DNA of 64,000 bases from Paracidovorax cattleyae (GCF_900104515.1 NZ_FNJL01000028.1:1-64000); one strand, 5' to 3'; shown: positions 26,231 through 34,468, counted from the stretch's first letter. Program-made: numbers and translations. The notes: generated by a model not told the origin, from the letters alone.

Positions 26231-26622
26231 ATGGTCCCGTAAGGTAGTTGCATCGAGTCCCAGGGCGCGTAGTTGCTCGGGTTGTACGCCAGCCCATCAT
26301 CGGCCACATATGCCGATGGGTTGTTGTAGCGCGGCCCGTCCGAGCCCTGCGGCGTCACGTCCCATGGGGTCTGCGAGCGGCCGTCCCAGGTGCCCAACAG
26401 GGGCGTGCTGGAGCCGCTCGACCCGCCGCCACCAAACAGCTTTCCGAGCGCGCCCACGCCAGCGGCCAGTAGCGCTGCGGCGTTGTTGTTGCGCTGCTGC
26501 TGCTGGCCGGCATAGACCGGCTGCGCGTAAGCGCGCCGACTCATCATGTAGTAGGCCCCGATGCCGATCACCGCGAGCAGAAGCAGGTTCGTCGGATTGG
26601 GGGATGGTGCTGCTGCGCTCAT
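26227..26622 (-). CDS. Membrane-anchored phage protein with RYNNPSAY tail
   Basis: A 131-residue protein with one span (NLLLLAVIGIGAYYMM), a Gln/Asn-rich stretch (QQQQRNNN), a second weak hydrophobic region (AALLAAGVGALGKLF), a Gly/Ser linker and a C-terminal tail. The tail is rich in Tyr, Pro and Asn: PRYNNPSAYVADDGLAYNPS. That tail resembles the end of the frameshifted gene at 25288, so the two may be diverged paralogues. It overlaps the transglycosylase gene (ATGA). Confidence 0.6.
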   Translation of the reverse strand: MSAAAPSPNPTNLLLLAVIGIGAYYMMSRRAYAQPVYAGQQQQRNNNAAALLAAGVGALGKLFGGGGSSGSSTPLLGTWDGRSQTPWDVTPQGSDGPRYNNPSAYVADDGLAYNPSNYAPWDSMQLPYGTM

Positions 26623-27293
26623 GCGAGATTTCCTCCTGCCTGCTGATACACGCCCATGAGCGCCATCAGGCTGCGCTCCGGTTGGCTGTAGCCCGCGCCT
26701 GGCAGGCTGGCCCACACCTTCGCCACCTTCGCGATGGCGGCCGACACTCGGCCCGCGTCCACGTCATTGAGCGCGCCACGCTCCCGGATCAGTTCCAGTG
26801 CCGCGGCATCCTGGCTGTCCGGCCCGAAGTCGGGCAGGCCCAGCTTCGCGCGCAGCCCGTCCCAGGTGCGCGCCAGTATCTGATATCGCCCCGCCGCGCT
26901 GCTGGAGGTGTTCCGGAATGGCACGTAGATGCGCGGGTGGTCGGCGAACGAATCGAACTTGCCGCCGCCGAAGAGCGTGCGATATCCATCGTCGCCGGTC
27001 GTGCCTTCGGCCCACGCGATCATGTCCAAGAAGGCGCGCCGGTTGATCTGCGCCACGTCGGGCGGCACGGCCGCCGGCGCGTAGGTTGTCGGGTTGATTG
27101 CCACCATCACATCCTCAAAAAAATTGGTCTGCTGGTCCGGCTCATCGGGCATCGCTGCACCGCTGCCCGGCACCTCCGACCAGGGGGCGAACACGAGCCC
27201 GCCCATGTCGCCCGCGCTGGCCACCGCGGGGCGCCGCGCAGCGAATGCCGCCACTCCCAGCACGCCCACCAGGGCCAGCAGCCAGCGGATCAT
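26619..27293 (-). CDS. Phage lytic transglycosylase (lambda-R-like, GH104) with N-terminal membrane anchor
   Basis: A 224-residue protein. Residues 3-20 form a signal/anchor helix, followed by a linker of about 60 residues and a lambda endolysin R-like domain. Matching motifs are RRAFLDMIAWAEGT with the catalytic Glu96, LFGGGKFDSFADHP, AAGRYQILARTWD, SQDAAALELIRERGAL and VWASLPGAGY. It would cut peptidoglycan. A membrane-tethered lytic transglycosylase within a structural gene set resembles the virion-associated enzymes of tectivirus-like phages (PRD1 P7), or it may be a signal-arrest endolysin. Confidence 0.85.
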   Translation of the reverse strand: MIRWLLALVGVLGVAAFAARRPAVASAGDMGGLVFAPWSEVPGSGAAMPDEPDQQTNFFEDVMVAINPTTYAPAAVPPDVAQINRRAFLDMIAWAEGTTGDDGYRTLFGGGKFDSFADHPRIYVPFRNTSSSAAGRYQILARTWDGLRAKLGLPDFGPDSQDAAALELIRERGALNDVDAGRVSAAIAKVAKVWASLPGAGYSQPERSLMALMGVYQQAGGNLA

Positions 27294-27610
27294 TCGTACA
27301 CCTCAAAATAGGCCGCCGCATCGAACTGCCCGCCATCGGACGTGCGAACGAAATTCAGCTGCGCCGCGGATGCGGTGCTCGGGACGATGAGGCCCTGCAC
27401 CGACGTGACTGAGCTCTGCACGAGGATGCGCGCCACGTAGGCCGTCGTCGCCATGGCCGCCGTGAAATTGATCGTGTACTGTCCCGCCCCGGTCCTCGAC
27501 ACGGATGTGACGTTGAAGCCGCGGACCAACGTCCCGTCACCGCGGAAGTAGCCCCACGCCTTGAGCGTCATGTTTGGCACTCCCCCGCCTTGCCCTGCAG
27601 TCACTGGCAT
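27290..27610 (-). CDS. Beta-rich phage protein, possible receptor-binding or spike tip domain
   Basis: A 106-residue protein predicted to be all beta: LKAWGYFRGDGTLVRGFNVTSVSRTGAGQ, then YTINFTAAMATTAYVARI. This is the pattern of C-terminal domains of phage tail-fibre and spike proteins. It lacks a membrane segment. It lies 3 bp after the next structural gene and overlaps the transglycosylase start (ATGA). Confidence 0.6.
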   Translation of the reverse strand: MPVTAGQGGGVPNMTLKAWGYFRGDGTLVRGFNVTSVSRTGAGQYTINFTAAMATTAYVARILVQSSVTSVQGLIVPSTASAAQLNFVRTSDGGQFDAAAYFEVYE

Positions 27611-27613
27611 GCT

Positions 27614-28243
27614 TCAGCCCTCCACCGTGACCACGTTGGCATTGCTTGCCACGTCGCCGATGGCGAATATGGCTTGCTCTGTCATCGTGCCTACGAGCTC
27701 GAACGCTCCGCCTGGCACCACGCGCACGCCGGCCGCCACTGTGGCCGCCTTGCCGAAGGCCAGATAGAGCGAGGCCGCCGCGTCCCGGTTCTGGACCAGC
27801 ATGTATTGCCGCCCCACCTTCGCCGCGAGCAGTTGCGCACTTGCGTTGGTGACGGTCTTCTGCAGGTTGTCCATCACGGCCACCGGCTGCACGGCACTTG
27901 TCGTCGCGACGCTGCCTGACACCACGATGTTCCCGCTCGACACGGTGACCGTGCCGCCCTGCACCTGCACGGAGCCCTGCAGCCCGTCGATGAACTTCTG
28001 GTCCCCGATGAAGATGCGCACCGCGTTCGTCGCGCCGCTCATGTCCGTGATGTACAGGCGCTGAAACGGGCTGTCCTCCAGGCCCTGGCCGGCAATGAGG
28101 CCGCGCAGTTCGCCCCAATCAGCCTTAATCGCGATCTGCCCCGAAGACGCCATGATCTTCCAGTAATCGCCCGCGACCGTGAGCAGATAGGCGCCGTTCG
28201 CGGGCACCGTGAAATCGTAGAACTGAGAGGGTTTGAAACTCAT
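27614..28243 (-). CDS. Beta-rich structural protein of the phage-like cassette (capsid or spike candidate)
   Basis: A 209-residue protein without signal or membrane helix and predicted to be nearly all beta. The N-terminal part reads FYDFTVPANGAYLLTVAGDYWK, then GQGLEDSPFQRLYITDMSG; a Val/Gly/Ser repeat region (QVQGGTVTVSSGNIVVSG) links it to a second beta domain. The two-part beta architecture is compatible with a jelly-roll virion protein or a trimeric spike. It is the largest non-membrane protein of the cassette. No confident family assignment. Confidence 0.6.
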   Translation of the reverse strand: MSFKPSQFYDFTVPANGAYLLTVAGDYWKIMASSGQIAIKADWGELRGLIAGQGLEDSPFQRLYITDMSGATNAVRIFIGDQKFIDGLQGSVQVQGGTVTVSSGNIVVSGSVATTSAVQPVAVMDNLQKTVTNASAQLLAAKVGRQYMLVQNRDAAASLYLAFGKAATVAAGVRVVPGGAFELVGTMTEQAIFAIGDVASNANVVTVEG

Positions 28244-28842
28244 TTTTTGATCGCCGCAAAGGCCACCACGGCCATGGCCGCGATGGCTCCCATGATCATC
28301 TTGTCCGTGAGCGCCCCGCGGCCCTTGGCGTCCGCGTAGGCGTCCTTCACGAGGTTCTGCGAATCGGCCAACGTGCCGTAGGCCCGATCCATCGCCGTGT
28401 TTCCGAACGACAGCGCACGGCTCAGCGCGTTCTCGCTGGAGCCCACTGCTGCGTCCAGCGCGTTGGCACCGAACGTGAGGGCGCGCGACATGGCCGCATC
28501 GCTGCTGCCCAAGGCATCTCCCACGACGTTGTAGGCCATCTGGCTGTTTCGCGTGGCGTTGCTGTCGGCGAAGGCCAGGGCGTCCGCGTTGGCGTCCGAG
28601 GCCATTCGCATGGCGTGCTCACCGAAGCCCAGCGCTCCGGCCAACGAATCGTTGGCGAAGTCCAGCGCACCATTTCCGAAGCCGAACGCCCGGTTCACCA
28701 CGTCCGCGTCCAACGTGGTGTTGTTGGTGGTCGTCGAGTAGCTCACGTTGGAGCCCTCCGCGCTGATTCCGCCCTGCCCGATCACGCGCCGGTTGTCGGT
28801 CTGCGACGTGCTCTGATTAGTGCCGCTGCGGCTACCCGGCAT
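28240..28842 (-). CDS. Repetitive helical protein with C-terminal membrane anchor
   Basis: A 200-residue protein. A Ser/Thr/Asn-rich N terminus (SYSTTTNNTTLDADVVNRAF) is followed by about six degenerate repeats built on ALxFGxxAxDxA spanning residues 50-160. The C terminus has a single membrane span (IMGAIAAMAVVAFAAI) and ends KK. The repeats would make a long amphipathic coil projecting from the membrane, for example a fibre or a DNA-delivery tube protein. I do not recognise a named family. Confidence 0.6.
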   Translation of the reverse strand: MPGSRSGTNQSTSQTDNRRVIGQGGISAEGSNVSYSTTTNNTTLDADVVNRAFGFGNGALDFANDSLAGALGFGEHAMRMASDANADALAFADSNATRNSQMAYNVVGDALGSSDAAMSRALTFGANALDAAVGSSENALSRALSFGNTAMDRAYGTLADSQNLVKDAYADAKGRGALTDKMIMGAIAAMAVVAFAAIKK

Positions 28843-29137
28843 CGACGGTGCCCGGCTGCGGCGCGGGCTCCGGCTTGCGCTCGCGCGCCGCCAGTTCCTG
28901 GCCCACGGCCTTGGACAGGCGCATGCCGATGGTGATGGTGGTCATGACGGCCGCGATTTCCGGCCCCCAGTCGCCCATTAGCTGCTGCAGGTTCCAGCCG
29001 CGCTTGTCGGCCACCGCGCCCCACACCTCGCCCAGTTGCTGCAGGGTTCCGTCATCGAGCACGGCGCGCGGACTCTGCACCTCCAGCACCACGCAGGACA
29101 CCTCGCGGGCACCCCCGGAGAAATCAGCATCTTGCAA
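28832..29137 (-). CDS. 5'-truncated phage-cassette protein
   Basis: About 100 residues are open from a TTG at 29137, but the first part overlaps the effector remnant on the other strand. The credible core is LGEVWGAVADKRGWNLQQLMGDWGPEIAAVMTTITIGMRLSKAV with a charged, Pro-rich tail. The product overlaps the next gene by 11 bases. The true start was probably lost at the element's right junction. Confidence 0.45.
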   Translation of the reverse strand: MQDADFSGGAREVSCVVLEVQSPRAVLDDGTLQQLGEVWGAVADKRGWNLQQLMGDWGPEIAAVMTTITIGMRLSKAVGQELAARERKPEPAPQPGTVDAG

Positions 29138-29425
29138 GCTGCGGAAATGAAAGGTTTGCAGTTGGAATGGAAACCTGACACCGGAGGCCGGTCCATAGAA
29201 GATGCAGCCCGTTTGATGGCGACTGCAGGGCGCGGCGTTCTGGTCATGGAATCAGGATCTCAAGCGCATGCGATCGCTTTTGCCGATGTCGGGCATGGGC
29301 GCATGATTACCTTCGATCCTGCACTGGGAGAATTTGAAGTCGCCCATGGTGAACTGGCACCCATGGTGGATGAAATGGCAAACCACAGGCCGCTGACGAA
29401 AGTCGAGGTGCTGGCGCTGGGGTAG
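29120..29425 (+). pseudogene. C-terminal remnant of a YopT-like (peptidase C58) type III effector
   Basis: The translated fragment contains SIEDAARLMATAGRG, then QAHAIAFADVG and MITFDPALGEFEV. In the YopT/AvrPphB family the catalytic His and Asp lie in HAxAxY- and FFDPNxGEF-type motifs 16 residues apart. Here His (29267-29269) and Asp (29315-29317) are also exactly 16 apart. The N-terminal half with the catalytic Cys is missing, replaced by the phage cassette. A short product from the ATG at 29147 could be made but would be inactive. Confidence 0.65.
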
Positions 29426-29530
29426 GCGCGTGCGGCTACGCGTCGATGATCACGAACGCGCAGTAACTTGGCACGAGCAGGACATAGCAAATCACCGTCC
29501 TGCCGAGCCCGGCATATGTCGGCCTGCGCC

Positions 29531-30658
29531 TCAGAAGGAGTGGGTAAGGCCGACGGTGAACGCGGTCGAGCGTCCCCCCGGCGTCGGCACCGGCGACGAC
29601 AGCCCGCCGATGCCCGCGAAGGTCATGGTATTGCCCCCCTTGTTGTCGATGCGGCCGACTTCGCCATAGAGGAACGTGCGTTTCGACAGGTGGTACATAT
29701 AGCCCGCCGAAATCTTGCTGGCCTCGCGGCTGGCGTTCTTCACCTCGTAGTACGAAGCCTGGACCCGCACCGTATGGGGGCCGAACGGCGCGGTCGCCCC
29801 GATATTGAAGGTGTCGAAACGGAAACCCGGGATCGCGCCGCGCCCGGCCATCTGCTCGCGCTGGAAGAATGCCAGAGGCCTGATGAAACCGAGGTCATAG
29901 GCTGCACCGATATTGGCGGTCTTGTAATCGGCCGCATAGAAGGAAGTGCCGACGGTACGGATGGCGTCCATCTGCTGGCCGTAAGAAACCGAGACGTTCA
30001 GGGGACCGCCGGCATACCCGCCGCGCAGGCCCAGGTAATTGCCGCTCTTGCTGGTCGCCGCATTGGCCGCGCTGTTGCTGATGCCGCTGGCGTTGGCTGT
30101 CGGCACGGTGCTCGACGGGCGTTCGCCGAAAGCATATTGCACATGGCCGTAGAAACCGCCCAGGGTGCCCGGCAGGAAATACGCCACCGCGTTGTTGACG
30201 CGGAAAGCATTCTGGTTGGCACCGGCGGTGGAGACGCCGGGGGTTTCCATCTGGCCGACACCACGCGAGCCGGTGACGTCGAAGGTGTACTGGTTGACGA
30301 AGTGCGCGGCGAAGTCGCGGCCCATGCGCAATTCACCGAACGGGCTGCTCAGGCTGATGGTCGAGCGGCGCTGGAAATCGAACCCGGTGGTCGCACTGGC
30401 GCCGCCGCCGGTATCGTTCTGCACCGCGCCTTCCAACCGGAAACTTGCCGCCCATCCGCCCCCCAGGTCTTCGGAGCCTCGAAAACCAAGGCGGCTGGTA
30501 GTATTGCCGCCGGTCACCAGGCCGACCACATGGCCGGCGCCGCTGGACTTGATATAGCCTGCGCCGGCATCGATAGTGCCGTAGATCGAAACCGACGACT
30601 GCGCTGCGGCGCCGCCCGATGCCGAAATGACCGCCAGGACCATGAAAGACTTTTTCAC
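29531..30658 (-). CDS. Gram-negative porin (general diffusion type)
   Basis: A 375-residue outer-membrane porin. The start is GTG at 30658, followed by a signal peptide MKKSFMVLAVISASGGAAAQ. The mature N terminus SSVSIYGTIDAGAGY is the betaproteobacterial porin pattern, with TSRLGFRGSEDLGGGWAASFRLE and the terminal Phe typical of BAM substrates. It shares a 226-bp intergenic region, containing a lux-box-like palindrome, with the divergent peptidase operon. It may therefore be the outer-membrane entry route for that pathway's substrate. Confidence 0.93.
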   Translation of the reverse strand: MKKSFMVLAVISASGGAAAQSSVSIYGTIDAGAGYIKSSGAGHVVGLVTGGNTTSRLGFRGSEDLGGGWAASFRLEGAVQNDTGGGASATTGFDFQRRSTISLSSPFGELRMGRDFAAHFVNQYTFDVTGSRGVGQMETPGVSTAGANQNAFRVNNAVAYFLPGTLGGFYGHVQYAFGERPSSTVPTANASGISNSAANAATSKSGNYLGLRGGYAGGPLNVSVSYGQQMDAIRTVGTSFYAADYKTANIGAAYDLGFIRPLAFFQREQMAGRGAIPGFRFDTFNIGATAPFGPHTVRVQASYYEVKNASREASKISAGYMYHLSKRTFLYGEVGRIDNKGGNTMTFAGIGGLSSPVPTPGGRSTAFTVGLTHSF

Positions 30659-30797
30659 ATCGATTCTCCAGAAAGTGGATTCGTTGCAGTCGGGCCGGGG
30701 CGGTAGCGAAATCCAGTCATCGCAGTCACCCTATTCCCATTCGGATACGGCTCGAACCAAGGGTCACCGAATTTGAAACCATACGGGTGCCATAAAA

Positions 30798-30817
30798 AAC
30801 TGTCAGTTCTTATAGTT
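30798..30817. promoter_or_regulatory. lux-box-like 20-bp palindrome A
   Basis: AACTGTCAGTTCTTATAGTT, matching the perfect palindrome at 40233-40252 in 18 of 20 positions. It lies 67 bp upstream of the iminopeptidase ATG and 139 bp upstream of the porin start. LuxR-family proteins bind 20-bp dyads of this size, and a LuxR solo is encoded at 39394. Confidence 0.7.
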
Positions 30818-30884
30818 GTGGCCCGCCGCCGAACCAACCAGAATTCCGCAATCATTGGAAGCATCGTACATCAGGAGAAAATGA

Positions 30885-31790
30885 ATGTCGGCGAGCCACA
30901 GCAGTCGGGAGGGTTATGCGCCCTACAGGGAACATCGCACCTGGTATCGAATTACTGGAAATTCCGCTTCTGATAAAACCCCGTTGGTGATCGCACACGG
31001 CGGCCCCGGTTGCACCCACGATTACCTGCTGGCATTCCAGGACCTGGCGGACGACGGGCGCCTCGTCGTCCATTACGACCAGCTGGGCAACGGCCGGTCC
31101 AGCCACCTTCCCGAGGCGCCCGCCGGTTTCTGGACGATCGAGCTGTTTCTCGAAGAGCTCGACAACCTGTTGTCGCACCTCGACATATCCGATGCCTACC
31201 ACCTGCTCGGTCACTCGTGGGGAGGCATGCTGGCGGCAGAACACGCAGTGCGGCAGCCGGCCGGCCTGCGGGCGCTGGTCATCGTGTCTTCGCCCTCCTC
31301 CTTCCCGGTCTGGGTGGCCGAGGCGCTGCGGCTGCGCGCACACCTGCCGGCGCCGGAGCGCATCGCCCTGGAACAACACGAGATGTCCGGCAGATTCGAC
31401 CACCCCGATTATCTGAAGGCCACCGAGGCTTTTTATCGGCGCCATGTCTGCCGCTTGCCCGAGTGGCCCGACGAGGTAAAACATACCTTTGCCGCCATCG
31501 AATCCGACCCGACCGTCTATCACACCATGAACGGCCCCACCGAATTCCATGTCATCGGCAGCCTGAAAGACTGGCAGATCGACGCCCGGCTGCATGACGT
31601 CGTGGCACCCACCCTGATTATCTCGGGCCATTACGACGAAGCCACTCCGGCTTGTGTAGCGCCTTATGCGGCGCTGATTCCCGGCGCACGTGCCATTGTC
31701 ATGCCCGACTCATCCCATATGTGCCACCTGGAAGAACGCGGTCCCACCATGCACGCGGTGGCGGACTTTCTGGCGCAGCATGAATCTTGA
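30885..31790 (+). CDS. pip: Proline-iminopeptidase-family alpha/beta hydrolase
   Basis: A 301-residue hydrolase of the S33 family. It has the oxyanion motif AHGGPGCTHDYL, the second signature HYDQLGNGRSS, the nucleophile elbow LGHSWGGML, the acid in ISGHYDEATP and the final His in PDSSHMCHLEE. Such enzymes release N-terminal proline or hydrolyse amino-acid amides. pip genes are the classical target of plant-responsive LuxR solos. AGGAG seven bases upstream supports the start at 30885. It heads an operon with the nitrilase and peptide transporter genes. Confidence 0.88.
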   Translation: MSASHSSREGYAPYREHRTWYRITGNSASDKTPLVIAHGGPGCTHDYLLAFQDLADDGRLVVHYDQLGNGRSSHLPEAPAGFWTIELFLEELDNLLSHLDISDAYHLLGHSWGGMLAAEHAVRQPAGLRALVIVSSPSSFPVWVAEALRLRAHLPAPERIALEQHEMSGRFDHPDYLKATEAFYRRHVCRLPEWPDEVKHTFAAIESDPTVYHTMNGPTEFHVIGSLKDWQIDARLHDVVAPTLIISGHYDEATPACVAPYAALIPGARAIVMPDSSHMCHLEERGPTMHAVADFLAQHES

Positions 31791-31803
31791 ACGGGAGACC
31801 GCG

Positions 31804-32679
31804 ATGATTTCTTCCACGTGTTTCGCCGTGGTGCAGCTTTGCAGCACCGCCGATGTTTCCGCGAACAATGCCGCCATCGCCGAGGCGATCGCCGAAGGCG
31901 CCGCGAACGGCGCGCGGCTCGTGTGTTTTCCGGAGGCCGCCAACCTGCTGCTGCGCGATAACCTGCAATATCCGGCGATCTGCGTGCCGGAAGCGGACGA
32001 CACCACACTGGCGCTGTGCCGCTCGGCCGCACGCCGGGCGAAGGTCTGGGTGCACACCGGCTCTTTGCTGGTGCGCACCGAGGACGGCCAGCGCGTGTGG
32101 AACCGCAGCCACCTCGTCTCGCCCGAAGGAGAGGTCGTCGCGCGTTACGACAAACTGCACACCTTCGATGTCGAACTGGGCGGCGCCGGTACCTTCCAGG
32201 AGTCGGCCGCGGTGCGTCCGGGCGAAAACGGCCCGACACTCGTGAGCATCGACGCACTCGGGCTGACACTGGGCATGAGCATCTGCTACGACCTGCGGTT
32301 TCCCCATCTCTACCGCGCCCTCGCGCAGGCGGGCGCCACCGTGCTGATGGCGCCCTCCTCCTTCTCGGTGGTCACCGGCCCGCTGCACTGGGAAACCCTG
32401 CTCAAGGCGCGCGCCATCGAGACCGGCAGCTACGTGGTAGCGGCGGCACAGTGCGGTGAACGCGACGGCGTGCGGGTGTACGGCCACAGCCGCGTCATTT
32501 CGCCCTTCGGCGAGGTCATCGCCGCGGCCGGCGACACACCGGCCATCATCTACGCCGACATCGACCCCGAGCGGGTGCGGCAGACCCGCGTGCGCCTGCC
32601 CAGCCTGGCGCGCGGCCGCACCCTGGGCGAAATCCGCCATATCCAGGTGCCTGCCGTGGCACCGGGAGGACTGCCGTGA
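31804..32679 (+). CDS. Nitrilase-superfamily amidohydrolase
   Basis: A 291-residue carbon-nitrogen hydrolase with the Glu-Lys-Cys triad: Glu in LVCFPEAAN, Lys in ARYDKLHTFDV and Cys in MSICYDLRFPHLY. It resembles the Nit1/Nit2 omega-amidase and deaminated-glutathione amidase branch. It would hydrolyse an amide released from, or imported with, the peptide substrate of this operon. An in-frame ATG at 31780 overlapping the pip stop is an alternative start. Its stop overlaps the permease start (GTGA). Confidence 0.88.
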   Translation: MISSTCFAVVQLCSTADVSANNAAIAEAIAEGAANGARLVCFPEAANLLLRDNLQYPAICVPEADDTTLALCRSAARRAKVWVHTGSLLVRTEDGQRVWNRSHLVSPEGEVVARYDKLHTFDVELGGAGTFQESAAVRPGENGPTLVSIDALGLTLGMSICYDLRFPHLYRALAQAGATVLMAPSSFSVVTGPLHWETLLKARAIETGSYVVAAAQCGERDGVRVYGHSRVISPFGEVIAAAGDTPAIIYADIDPERVRQTRVRLPSLARGRTLGEIRHIQVPAVAPGGLP

Positions 32680-33599
32680 GCCGCCGACAATGGATGGTGC
32701 GCCTTGCCCGTGCGCTGCTGACCTTCTGGTGCGTGGTCACGCTGACCTTCGTTGTGCTGCGCCTGTCAGGCGACCCGGCGGTGGCCATGCTCAGCCCGGA
32801 TGCGCGGGCCGACGAGATCGCACAGTTCCGCAAGACCTGGCATCTCGACGACCCGCTCGGCGCCCAGTACCTGAGTTACCTCTCGCACCTGGCGCAGGGT
32901 GATTTCGGCATTTCCTACCAGGACGGCCGCCCCGCCTGGGCCAGCGTCCGCGAAAAACTGCCCAACAGCGTGACGCTCGCGGGCGCCTCCTACCTCATCG
33001 CCATCCTGGTCGGCATTCCGGCCGGCATCGTGGCCGCGGTGAACCGCAACGGCTGGATCGACCGCGCCGTGATGTCGCTGTCGGTCTTCGGTTTCGCCAT
33101 GCCGAGCTTCTTCCTCGGCGTGCTGCTGATCCTGCTGTTTTCCTTCACCCTGCGCTGGCTGCCCAGTTCGGGCGCCGGTGGCTGGCAGCATCTGCTGATG
33201 CCGGCCGCCACCCTCGGCCTGTACATCGCCGGCACGCTGGCGCGCTTCACCCGATCCGCGATGCTCGAAGTACTGGGGAGGCCGTACGTGCGCACGGCGC
33301 GCGCCAAAGGCGCCAGCCCGCTGCGCTGCATCTTCGTGCACGCCCTGCCCAACGCGGCGATTCCCATCGTCACCGTCATCGGCCTGAACGTCGGCGCCAT
33401 CGTCGGCGGTGCGGTGGTCGTCGAGACGGTCTTCGGCTGGCCCGGCATCGGCCGGCTGCTGGTGACCGCCGTGTCGGCCCGCGACCTGTCGCTGGTGCAA
33501 CTGCTGGTGCTGATGCTGGCCTGCATCATGGTCGGCGCCAACCTGCTGGTCGACCTGCTGTATGCGGTGCTCGACCCCCGCGTGCGGGTGCAGCGATGA
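32676..33599 (+). CDS. ABC transporter permease, DppB type
   Basis: A 307-residue permease with six transmembrane segments of the oligopeptide/dipeptide (DppB/OppB) class. The N-terminal VVTLTFVVLRLSGDPA is typical, and the cytoplasmic EAA-like loop RTARAKGASPLRCIFVHALPNA docks on the ATPase. It starts with GTG, overlapping the nitrilase stop by four bases. Confidence 0.95.
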   Translation: MSRRQWMVRLARALLTFWCVVTLTFVVLRLSGDPAVAMLSPDARADEIAQFRKTWHLDDPLGAQYLSYLSHLAQGDFGISYQDGRPAWASVREKLPNSVTLAGASYLIAILVGIPAGIVAAVNRNGWIDRAVMSLSVFGFAMPSFFLGVLLILLFSFTLRWLPSSGAGGWQHLLMPAATLGLYIAGTLARFTRSAMLEVLGRPYVRTARAKGASPLRCIFVHALPNAAIPIVTVIGLNVGAIVGGAVVVETVFGWPGIGRLLVTAVSARDLSLVQLLVLMLACIMVGANLLVDLLYAVLDPRVRVQR

Positions 33600-34468
33600 A
33601 ACGGCCGAGCGCGTTTCCCCTGCCGGTGGCGGCGGCCGTGGCCCTGCTTGCCGCCCTGCTGCTGTTCGCGCTGTCCGGCGCCGCCCTGGCGCCCGCGGGC
33701 GGAGGGCATTTCAACCTGGCGGCCCGCCTGCTGCCACCGGTCGGGTTCGGTGGCGAAACCGGGCATTTCCTCGGCACCGACGTGCTGGGGCGCGACCTGG
33801 TCGCCCGCCTGGCATCGGGCTTGAGGGTGTCCCTGCTGGTCGCGCTGGCCGGAACGCTGGTCGGCGCCATCGCCGGCATCCTGATCGGCCTGGCGGCGGC
33901 ACACCTGCGCGGATGGGTCGACCAACTGCTGATGATGCTGGTCGATATCCAGTCGTCCCTGCCTTTCATCCTGATCGCGCTGACGCTGCTGGCCTTCTTC
34001 GGCAATTCGCTGCTGCTCGCCGTCGGCCTGATGTCGCTCTATGGCTGGGAACACTATGCGCGGATCACCCGCGGCATCGTGCTGTCGGCGCGTGCTCAGC
34101 CCTATGCCGAGGCGGTGGTCACGTTGGGCGCCTCGCCCTGGCGGCTGTACCGTCGCCATGTGTTCGCGAATATCGCCAGTGCGCTCATCGTCCAGCTGAC
34201 GCTCACCTTCCCGCAGATCATCCTGCTCGAATCCGCCCTGAGTTTCCTGGGGCTGGGCATCCAGCCACCGCTGGTGAGCCTCGGCCAGATCATGGGCGAC
34301 GGCCGCGATTCCCTGTCGACCGCCTGGTGGATCTGCGTGGTGCCCGGCATCCTGATTCTGGCGATGACCCTGGCCATCAGCATCGTCGGCGACTGGCTGC
34401 GCGACCGGCTCGACCCGACGCTGCGTTCTTCCCAGGCCGCCACACTGGGACCCGCGCAAGGCGGCTGA
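33596..34468 (+). CDS. ABC transporter permease, DppC type
   Basis: A 290-residue second permease of the peptide/nickel class. It shows the HFLGTDVLGRDLVARLASG signature, the EAA loop YAEAVVTLGASPWRLYRRHV, and the C-terminal ALSFLGLGIQPPLVSLGQIM. It overlaps dppB by four bases (ATGA) and pairs with it in the membrane. Confidence 0.95.
   Translation: MKRPSAFPLPVAAAVALLAALLLFALSGAALAPAGGGHFNLAARLLPPVGFGGETGHFLGTDVLGRDLVARLASGLRVSLLVALAGTLVGAIAGILIGLAAAHLRGWVDQLLMMLVDIQSSLPFILIALTLLAFFGNSLLLAVGLMSLYGWEHYARITRGIVLSARAQPYAEAVVTLGASPWRLYRRHVFANIASALIVQLTLTFPQIILLESALSFLGLGIQPPLVSLGQIMGDGRDSLSTAWWICVVPGILILAMTLAISIVGDWLRDRLDPTLRSSQAATLGPAQGG

Larger units (their letters stand above)
21950..29137. 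mobile_element. Integrated phage-like element: integrase, KfrA-like repressor, HTH gene and a tailless-virion-like cassette, truncated at the right
   Basis: A block of non-metabolic genes between a chromosomal HD gene and a YopT-like remnant. It starts with a tyrosine integrase at the boundary and includes a divergent KfrA gene, a small HTH gene and twelve leftward overlapping small genes ending in a strong terminator. The cassette has lysis functions (lambda-R-like transglycosylase, holin-like protein) and membrane or beta-rich proteins, but no terminase, portal, tail, packaging ATPase or replication gene. The rightmost gene lacks a good start. No attachment repeats could be matched by eye, so the ends are approximate, and two independent elements side by side cannot be excluded. 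Confidence 0.7.

Noticed and set aside
29036-29119. Upstream part of the plus-strand frame leading into the YopT-like remnant
   Set aside because: It overlaps the cassette gene on the other strand and has no effector-like sequence; only the part after about 29120 is credible.
25288-29137. Tailed-prophage interpretation of the cassette
   Set aside because: No terminase, portal, capsid protease, tape-measure or tail-tube gene was found, and most proteins have single membrane anchors, unlike tailed-phage morphogenesis genes.
21931-29160. Attachment-site repeats flanking the phage-like element
   Set aside because: Compared by eye, the sequences next to the integrase stop and at the right junction share no convincing direct repeat; the right end appears deleted.
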